Positions 8,021 to 15,621 of a stretch of DNA of 64,000 nt are shown here, piece after piece. A program made the position numbers and the translations under genes. Every line of letters starts with the position of its first letter. The first letter of the stretch is position 1. The DNA comes from Marinirhabdus gelatinilytica (GTDB lineage Bacteria; Bacteroidota; Bacteroidia; Flavobacteriales; Flavobacteriaceae), in NCBI RefSeq assembly GCF_003353425.1, contig NZ_QRAO01000004.1, forward strand, positions 207,411 to 271,410, read 5' to 3'. Under the pieces are notes generated by a model. The model was not told the DNA's origin, did no database searches, and saw nothing but the letters and a program-made list of their open reading frames with translations.

Positions 8021-9480
8021 GAATGGTGTTTTTCAATTAAACTTGCGGCTAGCTTTCCTGAAATCAAGGATGGCGGAACACCGGGCCCAGGGACCGATAG
8101 CTGACCTGTAAAATATAGGTTCTTTACTTTTTTGCTCTTAATTTTTGGACGCAGAAAAGCGGTTTGTAACAATGTGTTTGCCAAGCCATACGCATTGCCC
8201 TTGTACGAGTTGTAATCTTCAATAAAATTATTAATACAGAACGACTCTTTAAATATAACGAAATTTCTTACTTGCTGGTTGGTAAGCTGCTCAAAACGGG
8301 TCATTATTTTTTGAAAATAGGTCTCTCTAATGCTTTCTGTGTCTTCAATGCCAGGTGCTAAGGGTATTAAAAAAATAGCGGCTTCTTTTCCTGTTGGGGC
8401 AGCGCTGTCATCGGTTTTTGAAGGGAAACTTGCGTAGAACAAAGGGTTTTCTGGCCAAGAGGGATCATCGTAGATAGTACGGGCGTGGGCCTGAAAATCT
8501 ACGTCAAAAAACAGCGTATGGTGTTCCACGTTCTCAACTTTCTTGTCGAAACCTACGTAAAAAAGTAATGAAGAGGGGGCAAAGGTTCTTTTTTCCCAAT
8601 AGCTTTCAGGGTATTGGCGGTATTTTTTGGGGAGCAGTGTTTCGGTATGGTGGTAATCTGCGCCGCTCAAGATAATATCTGCTGAAATGTTTTCCCCGTT
8701 AACCACTAGCGTTTTTGCTGTACCATTTTCAACAGGAATACGGTCTACAGTACTATTGGTATGTACAGTAACACCTAAGCTTTCAGCTAGCTTTTTCATG
8801 CCTTCAATTACCGAATACATCCCATCCTTGGGGTGAAAGGTGCCCAAACCAAAATCGGCATAGTTCATAAAACTATAAAATGCTGGAGTGTTTGAAGGTT
8901 TCGCACCTAAAAATAAAACCGGAAATTCCAAGATAGAGACCAAACGCGGATTATTAAATTCTCGCCTCACCTCTTTGCTTATAGTGCTAAAGAACTGCCC
9001 TAGCTTTTTCATGGTTACTGGCGTTACCAGTTCCAAGGGAGAAACTCCCGGGCGGTACACAAGGTCTTTTATGGCAATGTTATAATTGTCCTGGGCCTTG
9101 GCAATAAATTTCCTTAGCTGCTTGGAGCTCCCTTTTTCTTCGGCTTCAAAAGTGGCGCATATTTTTTCGAGGGTATCCCCGATAGTTATAAAATCGTTCT
9201 TCCCAAAATATACCGAATATGCTGGGGCGAGCTTTATGAGTTCATAATACTCTGAGGGTTTTTTATTGAAATCTGAAAAGAAACGCTCAAAAACATCCGG
9301 CATCCAATACCAAGTGGGGCCAATATCGAAGGTAAAGCCCTCTTTTTTTAATTGTCTGGCGCGACCACCTACGGTACTGTTTTTCTCGTAAATGGTTACA
9401 TTGTTGCCTGCTTTTGCAAGATAAGAAGCAGCAGCCAATGAAGAGAACCCAGAACCTATTATTGCGACGTTTTGTTTCAT
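8017..9480 (-). CDS. crtI: Phytoene desaturase CrtI
   Basis: 487 residues, FAD-dependent CrtI-type desaturase/isomerase that converts phytoene to lycopene. An N-terminal dinucleotide-binding fold (AIIGSGFSSLAAASYLAKAG, residues 6-25) is followed by the conserved GGRARQLKKEGFTFDIGPTW region. The C-terminal CrtI signature LYFTGQLSVPGPGVPPSLIS is intact. It is the first crt structural gene, 56 bases after the merR-type regulator on the same strand. A TAAATTTG -7 element on the minus strand at 9491-9498 may give a local promoter, but transcription could also read through from merR. Confidence 0.95.
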   Translation of the reverse strand: MKQNVAIIGSGFSSLAAASYLAKAGNNVTIYEKNSTVGGRARQLKKEGFTFDIGPTWYWMPDVFERFFSDFNKKPSEYYELIKLAPAYSVYFGKNDFITIGDTLEKICATFEAEEKGSSKQLRKFIAKAQDNYNIAIKDLVYRPGVSPLELVTPVTMKKLGQFFSTISKEVRREFNNPRLVSILEFPVLFLGAKPSNTPAFYSFMNYADFGLGTFHPKDGMYSVIEGMKKLAESLGVTVHTNSTVDRIPVENGTAKTLVVNGENISADIILSGADYHHTETLLPKKYRQYPESYWEKRTFAPSSLLFYVGFDKKVENVEHHTLFFDVDFQAHARTIYDDPSWPENPLFYASFPSKTDDSAAPTGKEAAIFLIPLAPGIEDTESIRETYFQKIMTRFEQLTNQQVRNFVIFKESFCINNFIEDYNSYKGNAYGLANTLLQTAFLRPKIKSKKVKNLYFTGQLSVPGPGVPPSLISGKLAASLIEKHHS

Positions 9481-9490
9481 TATTGTTTAA

Positions 9491-9498
9491 CAAATTTA
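9491..9498 (-). promoter_or_regulatory. Possible crtI promoter -7 element
   Basis: On the minus strand this reads TAAATTTG, a match to the Bacteroidota -7 consensus TAnnTTTG, ten bases before the crtI start codon. No TTG at the expected 17-23 base distance is seen, so the element is weak evidence by itself. Confidence 0.35.
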
Positions 9499-9536
9499 TA
9501 TAATTCTTCAACAAAATAGGTGAGGTCTCCCAAAAT

Positions 9537-10448
9537 TTATCTTTTCTTTAAGGTTTCCAGTGCAGTGGTTAACTGTGGTATGTTTGTGAAAAGCTTTATG
9601 TTTTCGGGTAAGTTCTCATTAACGGCCTCTTTAGCCTTGCCTCCCATGAGCCATAGTTCGTTTTTATTGTTGGGTCCTATGGTAGCATTGTATAGTTCGC
9701 AGAAATCCTGAATGGTCTGGTGTGATGGTTCTACGGTGAGGTAACTAAGAAATTGTATGTCCTCGTGGTGTTTTATGACCTCCTTTAAACTGTTGAAGGA
9801 TATATTCCCGCCAAGGTATATGGTGTTTACCCCGTGGCTTACGCACAGGTAATTGGCATATACAAGTCCTATTTCGTGAATTTCCCTATAGGGCAGGAAC
9901 AGCGCAAAAGTGGGAGGTGCTTTTAATTCATTTTTGTGGTATTGGCTTTCTAGGTTAAGCACAATTTTCTGTTTTACCATTTCAGAAATAAAACGTTCAT
10001 GGCATGGGTCAATGGTGCCGGTTTGCCATAAAATACCGAGGTCAGTTAGCAGGGGGATAAAAATATCTTGAAATACTTCGGGAAACGTCCTTTCCTCCAA
10101 AAGTGCGTTGTAGGTTTTTGCAAATAATTGCTGGTTAAACTCGAACATAGCCATTTTAAAGTTGAAAATAGAATGTTCTTCGGTTTTGGTTATGGCAAGT
10201 TCTGCTACCAAATTTTTCAGTTCCTTTTTGTCCAGTGCAGCTATCTTGGATATTTTATATCCATTTTGGTACAGAAAAGATACGTTCAGCAACTTTTTTA
10301 AGCTTTCCAGATGGTAGGCCCTGATATTGGTTTCGGTCCTGGAAGGTTTCAATATCCCATATCGCTTTTCCCAAATCCTAATAGTATGTGCTTTTATACC
10401 ACTTAGGTTTTCAAGGTCCTTGATACTGAATTTTGTTTTAACAAGCAT
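9537..10448 (-). CDS. MerR-family regulator with cobalamin-binding-like domain (CarH/LitR type)
   Basis: 303 residues from the ATG at 10448; a longer in-frame start at 10511 would place the promoter inside the gene. A MerR helix-turn-helix with recognition region HTIRIWEKRYGILKPSRTET (residues 21-40) is followed by a four-helix/Rossmann pair like the B12-binding domain of CarH. The cobalamin motif DxHxxG appears as E189-x-H191-x-x-G194, and the W-x9-E pattern is kept as W141/E151. The residue aligned with T. thermophilus CarH His132 is Gln142, and the one aligned with His142 is Arg152. Position directly before crtI suggests control of carotenoid synthesis. Light sensing through B12 is an inference and may not apply. 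Confidence 0.85.
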   Translation of the reverse strand: MLVKTKFSIKDLENLSGIKAHTIRIWEKRYGILKPSRTETNIRAYHLESLKKLLNVSFLYQNGYKISKIAALDKKELKNLVAELAITKTEEHSIFNFKMAMFEFNQQLFAKTYNALLEERTFPEVFQDIFIPLLTDLGILWQTGTIDPCHERFISEMVKQKIVLNLESQYHKNELKAPPTFALFLPYREIHEIGLVYANYLCVSHGVNTIYLGGNISFNSLKEVIKHHEDIQFLSYLTVEPSHQTIQDFCELYNATIGPNNKNELWLMGGKAKEAVNENLPENIKLFTNIPQLTTALETLKKR

Positions 10449-10466
10449 TTGGGATTTGTTAGATAC

Positions 10467-10500
10467 CAAAGATAACATTTCTAGGATAAGGATCCCCCAA
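10467..10500 (-). promoter_or_regulatory. Promoter of the merR-crt operon
   Basis: Minus-strand TATCTTTG at 10467-10474 matches the -7 consensus exactly, and a TTTTG lies 23 bases further upstream (ending at 10498-10502). Transcription would begin about 10-12 bases before the ATG at 10448, giving a very short leader. This supports the shorter start for the regulator. Confidence 0.6.
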
Positions 10501-10561
10501 AATATGTCCATCTATTAAAGGGCAGGAGTTGTGTGCCGGTGTAACTAAGCGCAGGGTATAT

Positions 10562-10595
10562 AAAAAAGCCATCTCGATGGAGATGGCTTTTTTTG
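10562..10595 (-). terminator. Rho-independent terminator of the tRNA-Lys/tRNA-Leu operon
   Basis: Inverted repeat AAAAAGCCATCTC / GAGATGGCTTTTTT with a four-base loop and a T run on the outgoing side. It lies directly 3' of tRNA-Leu on the minus strand and also isolates the merR promoter from the tRNA transcript. It is symmetric enough to work in both directions. Confidence 0.85.
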
Positions 10596-10596
10596 G

Positions 10597-10679
10597 TACC
10601 CGGGATGGGACTTGAACCCACACGCAACAAGTGCACACGGCCCTCAACCGTGCCTGTCTACCAATTTCAGCACCCGGGT
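10597..10679 (-). tRNA. tRNA-Leu (anticodon GAG)
   Basis: Read on the minus strand, acceptor ACCCGGG pairs with CCCGGGT. The D-loop holds AAATTGGTAGA and the long variable arm typical of class II tRNAs is present. The anticodon stem CACGG/CCGTG closes the loop TTGAGGG, giving anticodon GAG (codon CUC/CUU). The T-arm GGGTTCAAGTCCC is intact. No CCA is encoded. It is second in a two-tRNA operon after tRNA-Lys. Confidence 0.95.
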
Positions 10680-10698
10680 AGTTGTTTCCTGCTGGAAA

Positions 10699-10732
10699 CT
10701 AAAAAAGTACCGCGACGAGCGATACTTTTTAG
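10699..10732 (-). other. Hairpin between tRNA-Lys and tRNA-Leu
   Basis: The spacer forms a long imperfect hairpin, ACTAAAAA-AGTA..CGC / GCG.TACTTTTTAGT. It probably serves as a processing or insulating structure in the dicistronic tRNA precursor. It has no clean T run on the minus-strand side before tRNA-Leu, so I do not call it a terminator. Confidence 0.5.
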
Positions 10733-10805
10733 TGACTTGGCTGGGGCTCGAACCCAGGACCACCTCCTTAAAAGGGAGGTGCTCTACCAACTGAGCTACC
10801 AAGTC
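10733..10805 (-). tRNA. tRNA-Lys (anticodon TTT)
   Basis: On the minus strand GACTTGG pairs with CCAAGTC as acceptor stem. The D-arm AGCTCAGTTGGTAGAGC, anticodon stem CCTCC/GGAGG with loop CTTTTAA (anticodon TTT) and T-arm CTGGGTTCGAGCCCCAG are all canonical. The length is 73 with the discriminator A; no CCA is encoded. It is the first gene of the Lys-Leu operon. Confidence 0.97.
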
Positions 10806-10851
10806 ATAATTTCAAATTGCGAACGGGAATATTAATTCCCTTAAGCGGGTG

Positions 10852-10883
10852 CAAATATACTAGCATTAAATTTATTTTTCAAA
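10852..10883 (-). promoter_or_regulatory. Promoter of the tRNA-Lys/tRNA-Leu operon
   Basis: On the minus strand TTTG (10880-10883), a 20-base spacer, then TATATTTG (10852-10859). This is an ideal Bacteroidota promoter. The leader before tRNA-Lys contains a small GGGAAT..ATTCCC palindrome that may guide 5' processing. Confidence 0.75.
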
Positions 10884-10955
10884 GTAATTTCAAAGAAATA
10901 TTTTCTTTCACCATAAATTGATAATTTCAATTAAAATTTGAATAATTTTACCATT

Positions 10956-11474
10956 GTGAAACTACTACTTTTAGGATATATGGGGAGCGGCAAAACTGCT
11001 GTAGGAGAGCGTCTTGCTGAAGTGCTGGACATTCCGTTTTACGATCTGGACCTTGAAATAGAGAAGGGGGGGCAAAAAAGTGTTCCTGAAATCTTTAGTG
11101 AAAAAGGGGAGATATATTTCAGAAAAAGAGAAGTAGAAGTGCTTCAAGAACTCCTAAAATCTGACGAGAGATTTGTGCTATCACTGGGCGGCGGTACACC
11201 TTGTTATGGCAATGTGATGCAAATTATAAACAAAAGGGCAGGAGTGACTTCAATATTCCTGAAAGCATCAGTAGAAACTCTTACGCATCGGTTATTTCCG
11301 GCGAAGCAGCATAGGCCCTTGATTGCTCATTTGCAAACTGAAGAGGAACTTAACGATTTTATTCGTAAACACCTCTTTGAGAGAAATTTTTACTATCACC
11401 AAGCAGCCTTAACGGTACATGCCGATACAACGGTAAGGGAAATAATTTCTGAAATTGTGGCAAGATTATTCTAA
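10956..11474 (+). CDS. aroK: Shikimate kinase
   Basis: 172 residues from the GTG at 10956 (VKLLLLGYMGSGKTAVG), preferred over a TTG six codons earlier because homology begins here. P-loop GYMGSGKT, the shikimate-binding DLD (FYDLDLEIEK), FRKRE and the GGG of SLGGGTPC are all present, as is the lid region with RPLI. It phosphorylates shikimate in the chorismate pathway for aromatic amino acids. The gene is divergent from the tRNA operon and its 3' end overlaps the convergent PRTase gene by nine bases. Confidence 0.93.
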   Translation: MKLLLLGYMGSGKTAVGERLAEVLDIPFYDLDLEIEKGGQKSVPEIFSEKGEIYFRKREVEVLQELLKSDERFVLSLGGGTPCYGNVMQIINKRAGVTSIFLKASVETLTHRLFPAKQHRPLIAHLQTEEELNDFIRKHLFERNFYYHQAALTVHADTTVREIISEIVARLF

Positions 11475-11969
11475 AACAGCTCTATCGTTCCCTTTCTCAA
11501 AAATTACCGAAACATTTTCATTGAGGGAGGTAGATAACGAAATCCCTTTGTAATCTGCCTTAACCGGGTATTTTTTATGGTTTCTGTCCACCAGCACAGC
11601 TGTTTTGAATTGTTTGAGCGGAACCTCCAAAAAATGCTTTATACCATAGATAAGCGTAGTGCCAGAGTGTAGCACATCGTCCACCAAGACCAAGCTTTTG
11701 TTGGTGTATTCTTCAGGTGAGAGGCTTGTGGTAATGGTAGTTATAGGATTTTTTTTGTCCATTTGCACCTTACATAGTGTTACTTGTATGGGAGAGATTT
11801 TTTCTACTGTTTTTTTTAGTTTTTCAGCAAGCGTGTAGCCATTTTGGACAATTCCTGCGATAATCACTTCGGTCTCCGAAACATTGGCCTCGTATATTTG
11901 ATAGGCCATACGTTTAATTTTGTGTTCAATTTCGGTTTTTGTCAATATAACAGTTTCGGTCTGTGGCAT
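11466..11969 (-). CDS. Phosphoribosyltransferase family protein (PyrR-like)
   Basis: About 167 residues from the ATG at 11969 (MPQTETVILTKTEIEHKI); a start at 12023 would overlap the upstream S4 gene by 20 bases. The PRPP-binding signature LVLVDDVLHSGTTL is intact near residues 92-105, with the hood region at the N-terminus. Such flavobacterial proteins are usually annotated as uracil phosphoribosyltransferase/PyrR-type, but the base specificity cannot be told from sequence. The gene is co-oriented with, and probably translated from the same message as, the S4-domain protein gene. Confidence 0.8.
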   Translation of the reverse strand: MPQTETVILTKTEIEHKIKRMAYQIYEANVSETEVIIAGIVQNGYTLAEKLKKTVEKISPIQVTLCKVQMDKKNPITTITTSLSPEEYTNKSLVLVDDVLHSGTTLIYGIKHFLEVPLKQFKTAVLVDRNHKKYPVKADYKGISLSTSLNENVSVIFEKGNDRAVLE

Positions 11970-12003
11970 TTCATAAGGTTTTTTCAAAGATACTAAGGTA
12001 ATA

Positions 12004-12381
12004 TCATTCTTCGTCGTCGCCACGGGTATAATCTTCTATATCACGACGGTCTTTTTTGGTAGGTCTTCCTATCCCTTTTTTCCGGTAGTAGGTTTTGGAG
12101 TATTTTAAAAGTTCGGTTTTCTCAAAGTTTTCCTTGGGGGTAGTGTCCACGCGGTACAGGTTTACAAGTTTGGCACCCACGCGGCTTGGTGGAATATCCA
12201 GAACCTCTATGGTATAGTCAATTTGGTTTTTTCTGAAATGTATGGTGTCTCCCGGGTACACGTCCCGTGAGGGTTTCACCTTGCTGCCGTTTACCTTTAC
12301 GGCACCTTTTTTACAAGCCTGTGTCCCTATGTTTCGTGTTTTAACATAGCGTATGCACCATAAATATTTATCAACCCTCAT
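12004..12381 (-). CDS. hslR: S4-domain RNA-binding protein (Hsp15/HslR family)
   Basis: 125 residues. The S4 fold occupies residues 1-65: MRVDKYLWCIRYVKTR, then KGAVKVNGSKVKPSRDVYPGD, the classic RNA-binding loop. A basic tail follows (KKGIGRPTKKDRRDIEDY), as in Hsp15, which rescues stalled 50S-nascent-chain complexes after heat shock. Function is by family. The gene is divergent from the lipoprotein gene at 12458, with 76 bases between starts. Confidence 0.88.
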   Translation of the reverse strand: MRVDKYLWCIRYVKTRNIGTQACKKGAVKVNGSKVKPSRDVYPGDTIHFRKNQIDYTIEVLDIPPSRVGAKLVNLYRVDTTPKENFEKTELLKYSKTYYRKKGIGRPTKKDRRDIEDYTRGDDEE

Positions 12382-12457
12382 ACAAAAGCCCTTAATTCTG
12401 CGTTAATAAAGGATACAAAAATAATGGAAAATTGTATCTTGCGCACCTCAAAAAAAG

Positions 12458-13420
12458 ATGATGAAACACATTAAATACATAATCCCACTTTTAGTAATGG
12501 GTATTTCTCTGTTTGTAAGCTGTAGTAATGACGATGACGGTACCGACTCTACGTTTATCCCTGCTAGGGATAGGGGGGAGGAAGTAGTACGTGCTACCAA
12601 TATTATTGAAGAATACCTGACCACGCATTTTTATAACTACGAAGAGTTCCAAAACCCGCCAGCAGATTTCGATTTCAGAATAAAATTTGATACTATCGCT
12701 GGTGACAATGCAGATAAAATTGCATTGATTGAACAAGTGGAATCCAAAACTGTTCAAGATAGGGTAAATGAAGATGTTTCCTATACACTATATTATTTGG
12801 ATGCCTTGGAAGGCGCGGGGGAAAAGCCAAACTTCCCGGATCTAGCCACGATTAGTTACGAAGGAACCTACCTAAATGTCCCTTTTGAAGATGAAGATGG
12901 TAGTCTAGAGAACTTTAGTCCTTACACGAAGATTTTTGACTCCTCAATTGTTCCCGTAAAGTTTGATATGACGAATGTTGTTAACGGCTTACAGGATGGT
13001 TTGATCGAGTTTAAGACCGCGTCAACAATAATTACCAACCCAGATGGTACCGTAACTTTTGAAGAGTTTGGTGTGGGCGCTGTATTTATGCAGTCAGGTT
13101 TGGGATATTATGTAGATGTACCTGCAGGCTCTAACATACCTTTGTATTCGCAGCTTATCTTTACGTTGCAAATGTACGAGAGTGAGATAGGAGACCAAGA
13201 CGGCGATGGAATCCCATCTTTTATGGAAGACCTAAACAACAACGGTCTAGAAGAAGACGATGATACAGATGGCGACCTTGCCCCTAACTATAGTGATGCA
13301 GACGATGACGGCGATGGCAGACCCACAAGTGACGAGATTGTAGTGAATGCAGATGGCTCCATTACATTCCCGGATGAGGACAACGACGGAACACCAGATT
13401 ATCTTGATTCTGATAGTTAA
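12458..13420 (+). CDS. FKBP-like lipoprotein with acidic calcium-type C-terminal repeats
   Basis: 320 residues. A lipoprotein signal peptide ends in the lipobox LFVSC with C22, followed by the acidic SNDDDGTDS. The central part (about 95-240) resembles the FKBP-type peptidyl-prolyl isomerase domains of flavobacterial lipoproteins, with YEGTYLN and FDMTNVVNGLQDGL corresponding to the FKBP fold core. Catalytic competence is uncertain. Residues 245-320 are DxDxDG-rich (DQDGDGIPSFMEDLNNNG, DEDNDGTPDYLDSD), like thrombospondin type 3 calcium repeats. It likely acts at the outer membrane as a folding factor or calcium-bound surface lipoprotein. A symmetric terminator follows. Confidence 0.75.
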   Translation: MMKHIKYIIPLLVMGISLFVSCSNDDDGTDSTFIPARDRGEEVVRATNIIEEYLTTHFYNYEEFQNPPADFDFRIKFDTIAGDNADKIALIEQVESKTVQDRVNEDVSYTLYYLDALEGAGEKPNFPDLATISYEGTYLNVPFEDEDGSLENFSPYTKIFDSSIVPVKFDMTNVVNGLQDGLIEFKTASTIITNPDGTVTFEEFGVGAVFMQSGLGYYVDVPAGSNIPLYSQLIFTLQMYESEIGDQDGDGIPSFMEDLNNNGLEEDDDTDGDLAPNYSDADDDGDGRPTSDEIVVNADGSITFPDEDNDGTPDYLDSDS

Positions 13421-13443
13421 TTGGGATTGTTCTTACAAGAAAT

Positions 13444-13479
13444 AAAAAATGCCTTGAGATCTCCTCAAGGCATTTTTTA
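13444..13479. terminator. Bidirectional terminator between lipoprotein gene and transketolase
   Basis: Inverted repeat ATGCCTTGAG / CTCAAGGCAT with a five-base loop, flanked by an A run on the left and a T run on the right. It therefore serves the plus-strand lipoprotein gene and the converging minus-strand transketolase genes. Confidence 0.9.
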
Positions 13480-13498
13480 TGGTGCTAACTTAAAAGGA

Positions 13499-14449
13499 TT
13501 ATTTTCTATCCAGCACCTTTTTTGAAGCTTTTACAATTGCGTTAGCGTTTAGTCCGTATTTGTCCATAAGCTGGTCTGGAGTACCGGATTCTCCAAACGT
13601 ATCTTGTGTTGCAACAAATTCTTGAGGTGTTGGGTGTTGTTGTGCCAGTACTCTTGCCACACTTTCACCAAGGCCCCCTAGGTAGTTGTGTTCTTCGGCA
13701 GTGACAACGCAGCCTGTTTTTTTAGCAGATGTTATAATGGCCTCATCATCCAAAGGCTTAATGGTGTGAATGTTTATCACTTCGGCTGAAATACCCTGTT
13801 CCTGTAATGTTCCAGCAGCTTGGAGTGCCTCCCAAACCAAGTGACCAGTAGCTACAATGGTAACATCGGTACCTTCTTGGAGCATCACGGCTTTTCCAAT
13901 TTCAAAAGTTCCGTTTTCAGGAGTGAAGTTGGCAACTTTTGGCCTCCCAAAACGTAAGTATACGGGCCCATCGTGTTCAGCAATGGCGAGTGTTGCGGCT
14001 TTGGTCTGGTTGTAGTCACAGGTGTTGATAACCGTCATCCCTGGTAACATCTTCATAAGCCCAATATCCTCCAGGATTTGGTGCGTCGCTCCATCTTCGC
14101 CCAAGGTAACCCCGGCGTGGGAAGCACAAATCTTTACGTTTTTGCCACTGTAGGCAACACTCTGGCGTATCTGGTCGTACACACGTCCGGTAGAGAAATT
14201 GGCAAATGTACCCGTAAACGGAATTTTCCCGCCAATGGTCATCCCCGCAGCCATCCCAATCATATTTGCCTCGGCAATTCCTACTTGGAAAAAACGCTCT
14301 GGATGATTGGCTTTAAATTCGTCCATTTTTAAAGAGCCTGTCAGGTCTGCACAAAGTGCCACAACGTTTTTGTTCGTCTTGCCAAGTTCTGTCAATCCTG
14401 CTCCAAAACCTGAACGGGTATCTTTTTTTCCTGTATCTGTGTATTTCAT
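13499..14449 (-). CDS. Transketolase, C-terminal (pyrimidine-binding/C-terminal) subunit
   Basis: 316 residues, corresponding to the second half of transketolase: a pyrimidine-binding domain (RSGFGAGLTELGKTN to about residue 180) and the C-terminal regulatory-like domain. The catalytic-type GIAEANMIGMAAGM segment and the GATHQILEDIGLM motif are intact. It pairs with the N-terminal subunit encoded just upstream (68-base gap). Split two-gene transketolases are widespread in bacteria, so this is not a frameshift. Together they exchange two-carbon units in the pentose phosphate pathway. Confidence 0.93.
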   Translation of the reverse strand: MKYTDTGKKDTRSGFGAGLTELGKTNKNVVALCADLTGSLKMDEFKANHPERFFQVGIAEANMIGMAAGMTIGGKIPFTGTFANFSTGRVYDQIRQSVAYSGKNVKICASHAGVTLGEDGATHQILEDIGLMKMLPGMTVINTCDYNQTKAATLAIAEHDGPVYLRFGRPKVANFTPENGTFEIGKAVMLQEGTDVTIVATGHLVWEALQAAGTLQEQGISAEVINIHTIKPLDDEAIITSAKKTGCVVTAEEHNYLGGLGESVARVLAQQHPTPQEFVATQDTFGESGTPDQLMDKYGLNANAIVKASKKVLDRK

Positions 14450-14517
14450 CTAGTACTTAATTATACTGCTTTGCAGCATTATTTTTATTTTTAATATCCC
14501 CTTTGGGGCCAGAGGGA

Positions 14518-15363
14518 TTAATAGTCCCCCAGTGTTTCAGGATTTTGCGATAATGCGTCTTCCAGTTGCTCGTCATTGGGTGCTTTACCATGCCAAGCGT
14601 GGGTGTGCATCATAAAATCTACCCCATTGCCCATAACGGTATGCATCAAGATGCAAATAGGTTTACCGTTGCCCGTTTTTTCCTTGGCGGTTTTTAGGGT
14701 TGAGAGGATTGCTTCAAGGTTATTGCCCTCTTTAACCTCAAGGACTTCCCAGCCAAAAGCTTCAAACTTTGCTTTTAGGTTTCCTAGCGGAAGGACCTGC
14801 TCCAAAGAGCCATCAATTTGCTGGCCGTTATAATCTACCGTAACTATTAGGTTGTCCACTTTGTTGCCGGCAGCATACATAATGGCTTCCCAGTTTTGGC
14901 CTTCCTGCAACTCCCCATCGCCACAAAGCGCATATATTAAATGCGAGTCCTGATTCAATTTTTTGGTTTCCGCAGCACCTATGGCAACCGATATCCCTTG
15001 TCCCAAAGACCCCGAAGCTACTCGAATACCGGGCAGCCCCTCGTGTGTTGTTGGATGGCCTTGTAGGCGTGAATCTATATGTCTAAAAGTATTTAGTTCA
15101 TTTACAGGGAAATAACCAGCCCGTGCCAGAACACTATAAAAAACTGGAGAAATATGCCCGTTGGAGAGAAAGAAAAGATCTTCTCCTTTTCCGTCCATAT
15201 CAAAGCCATCTTTTCGGTCCATCACCTCGTTGTAGAGCGCTACAAAAAATTCGGTACAGCCCAAGGAACCCCCTGGGTGCCCGGAGTTTACGCGGTGTAC
15301 CTGCCGTAGAATATCCCTACGAACCTGTATTACAAGATCTTCCAGTTTTTTTATATCTGCCAT
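14518..15363 (-). CDS. Transketolase, N-terminal (thiamine diphosphate-binding) subunit
   Basis: 281 residues with the first-half motifs: RVNSGHPGGSLGCTEFF near residue 25, and the ThDP/Mg2+ motif GDGELQEGQNWEA with the later YNGQQIDG Asn. It begins with its own strong promoter and is followed by the C-terminal subunit gene on the same strand. The ending near FMMHTHAWHGKAPNDEQ matches the normal end of N-terminal split subunits. Confidence 0.93.
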   Translation of the reverse strand: MADIKKLEDLVIQVRRDILRQVHRVNSGHPGGSLGCTEFFVALYNEVMDRKDGFDMDGKGEDLFFLSNGHISPVFYSVLARAGYFPVNELNTFRHIDSRLQGHPTTHEGLPGIRVASGSLGQGISVAIGAAETKKLNQDSHLIYALCGDGELQEGQNWEAIMYAAGNKVDNLIVTVDYNGQQIDGSLEQVLPLGNLKAKFEAFGWEVLEVKEGNNLEAILSTLKTAKEKTGNGKPICILMHTVMGNGVDFMMHTHAWHGKAPNDEQLEDALSQNPETLGDY

Positions 15364-15385
15364 GGTATGTTTTGATTTTCAGTTT

Positions 15386-15416
15386 CAAAAGTAATTCAAT
15401 TCGCTACTAGCACAAA
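15386..15416 (-). promoter_or_regulatory. Promoter of the split transketolase operon
   Basis: Minus strand: TTTG (15413-15416), 19-base spacer, TACTTTTG (15386-15393), which matches both Bacteroidota promoter elements. The start codon lies 23 bases downstream of the -7 element. Confidence 0.75.
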
Positions 15417-15592
15417 GGCCGAAACCAAGCTTTTATTAACGATTTACGGGTTTTGTTAACAGTTCTTGAAGTTTGAAGGTTGTTGTAGTACGCTAAGGGT
15501 TCTTTTTACTGAATTCTCACCTGGAAGGATCTGTAGAGAACTTGAAACTTTTAATTCGTTCCTTGTCGTTCGCAATTCGTCATTCAAAAAAG

Positions 15593-15600
15593 TATCTTTG
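15593..15600 (+). promoter_or_regulatory. tgt promoter -7 element
   Basis: TATCTTTG, an exact TAnnTTTG match, 22 bases before the tgt ATG. The nearest TTG upstream (15563-15565) is at a longer than usual distance (27 bases). It supports placing the start at 15622 rather than in the longer open frame. Confidence 0.5.
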
Positions 15601-15621
15601 CTGCTTCAACAGAAATTCTAT

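Noticed and set aside
13499..15363. Transketolase broken by a frameshift or deletion
   Set aside because: Both halves have proper starts and stops and domain-complete ends; two-gene transketolases are a normal form.
15466..15621. N-terminal extension of Tgt by 52 codons
   Set aside because: The extension contains the -7 element and has no homology; Tgt proteins begin at MQFTLHK-like sequences.
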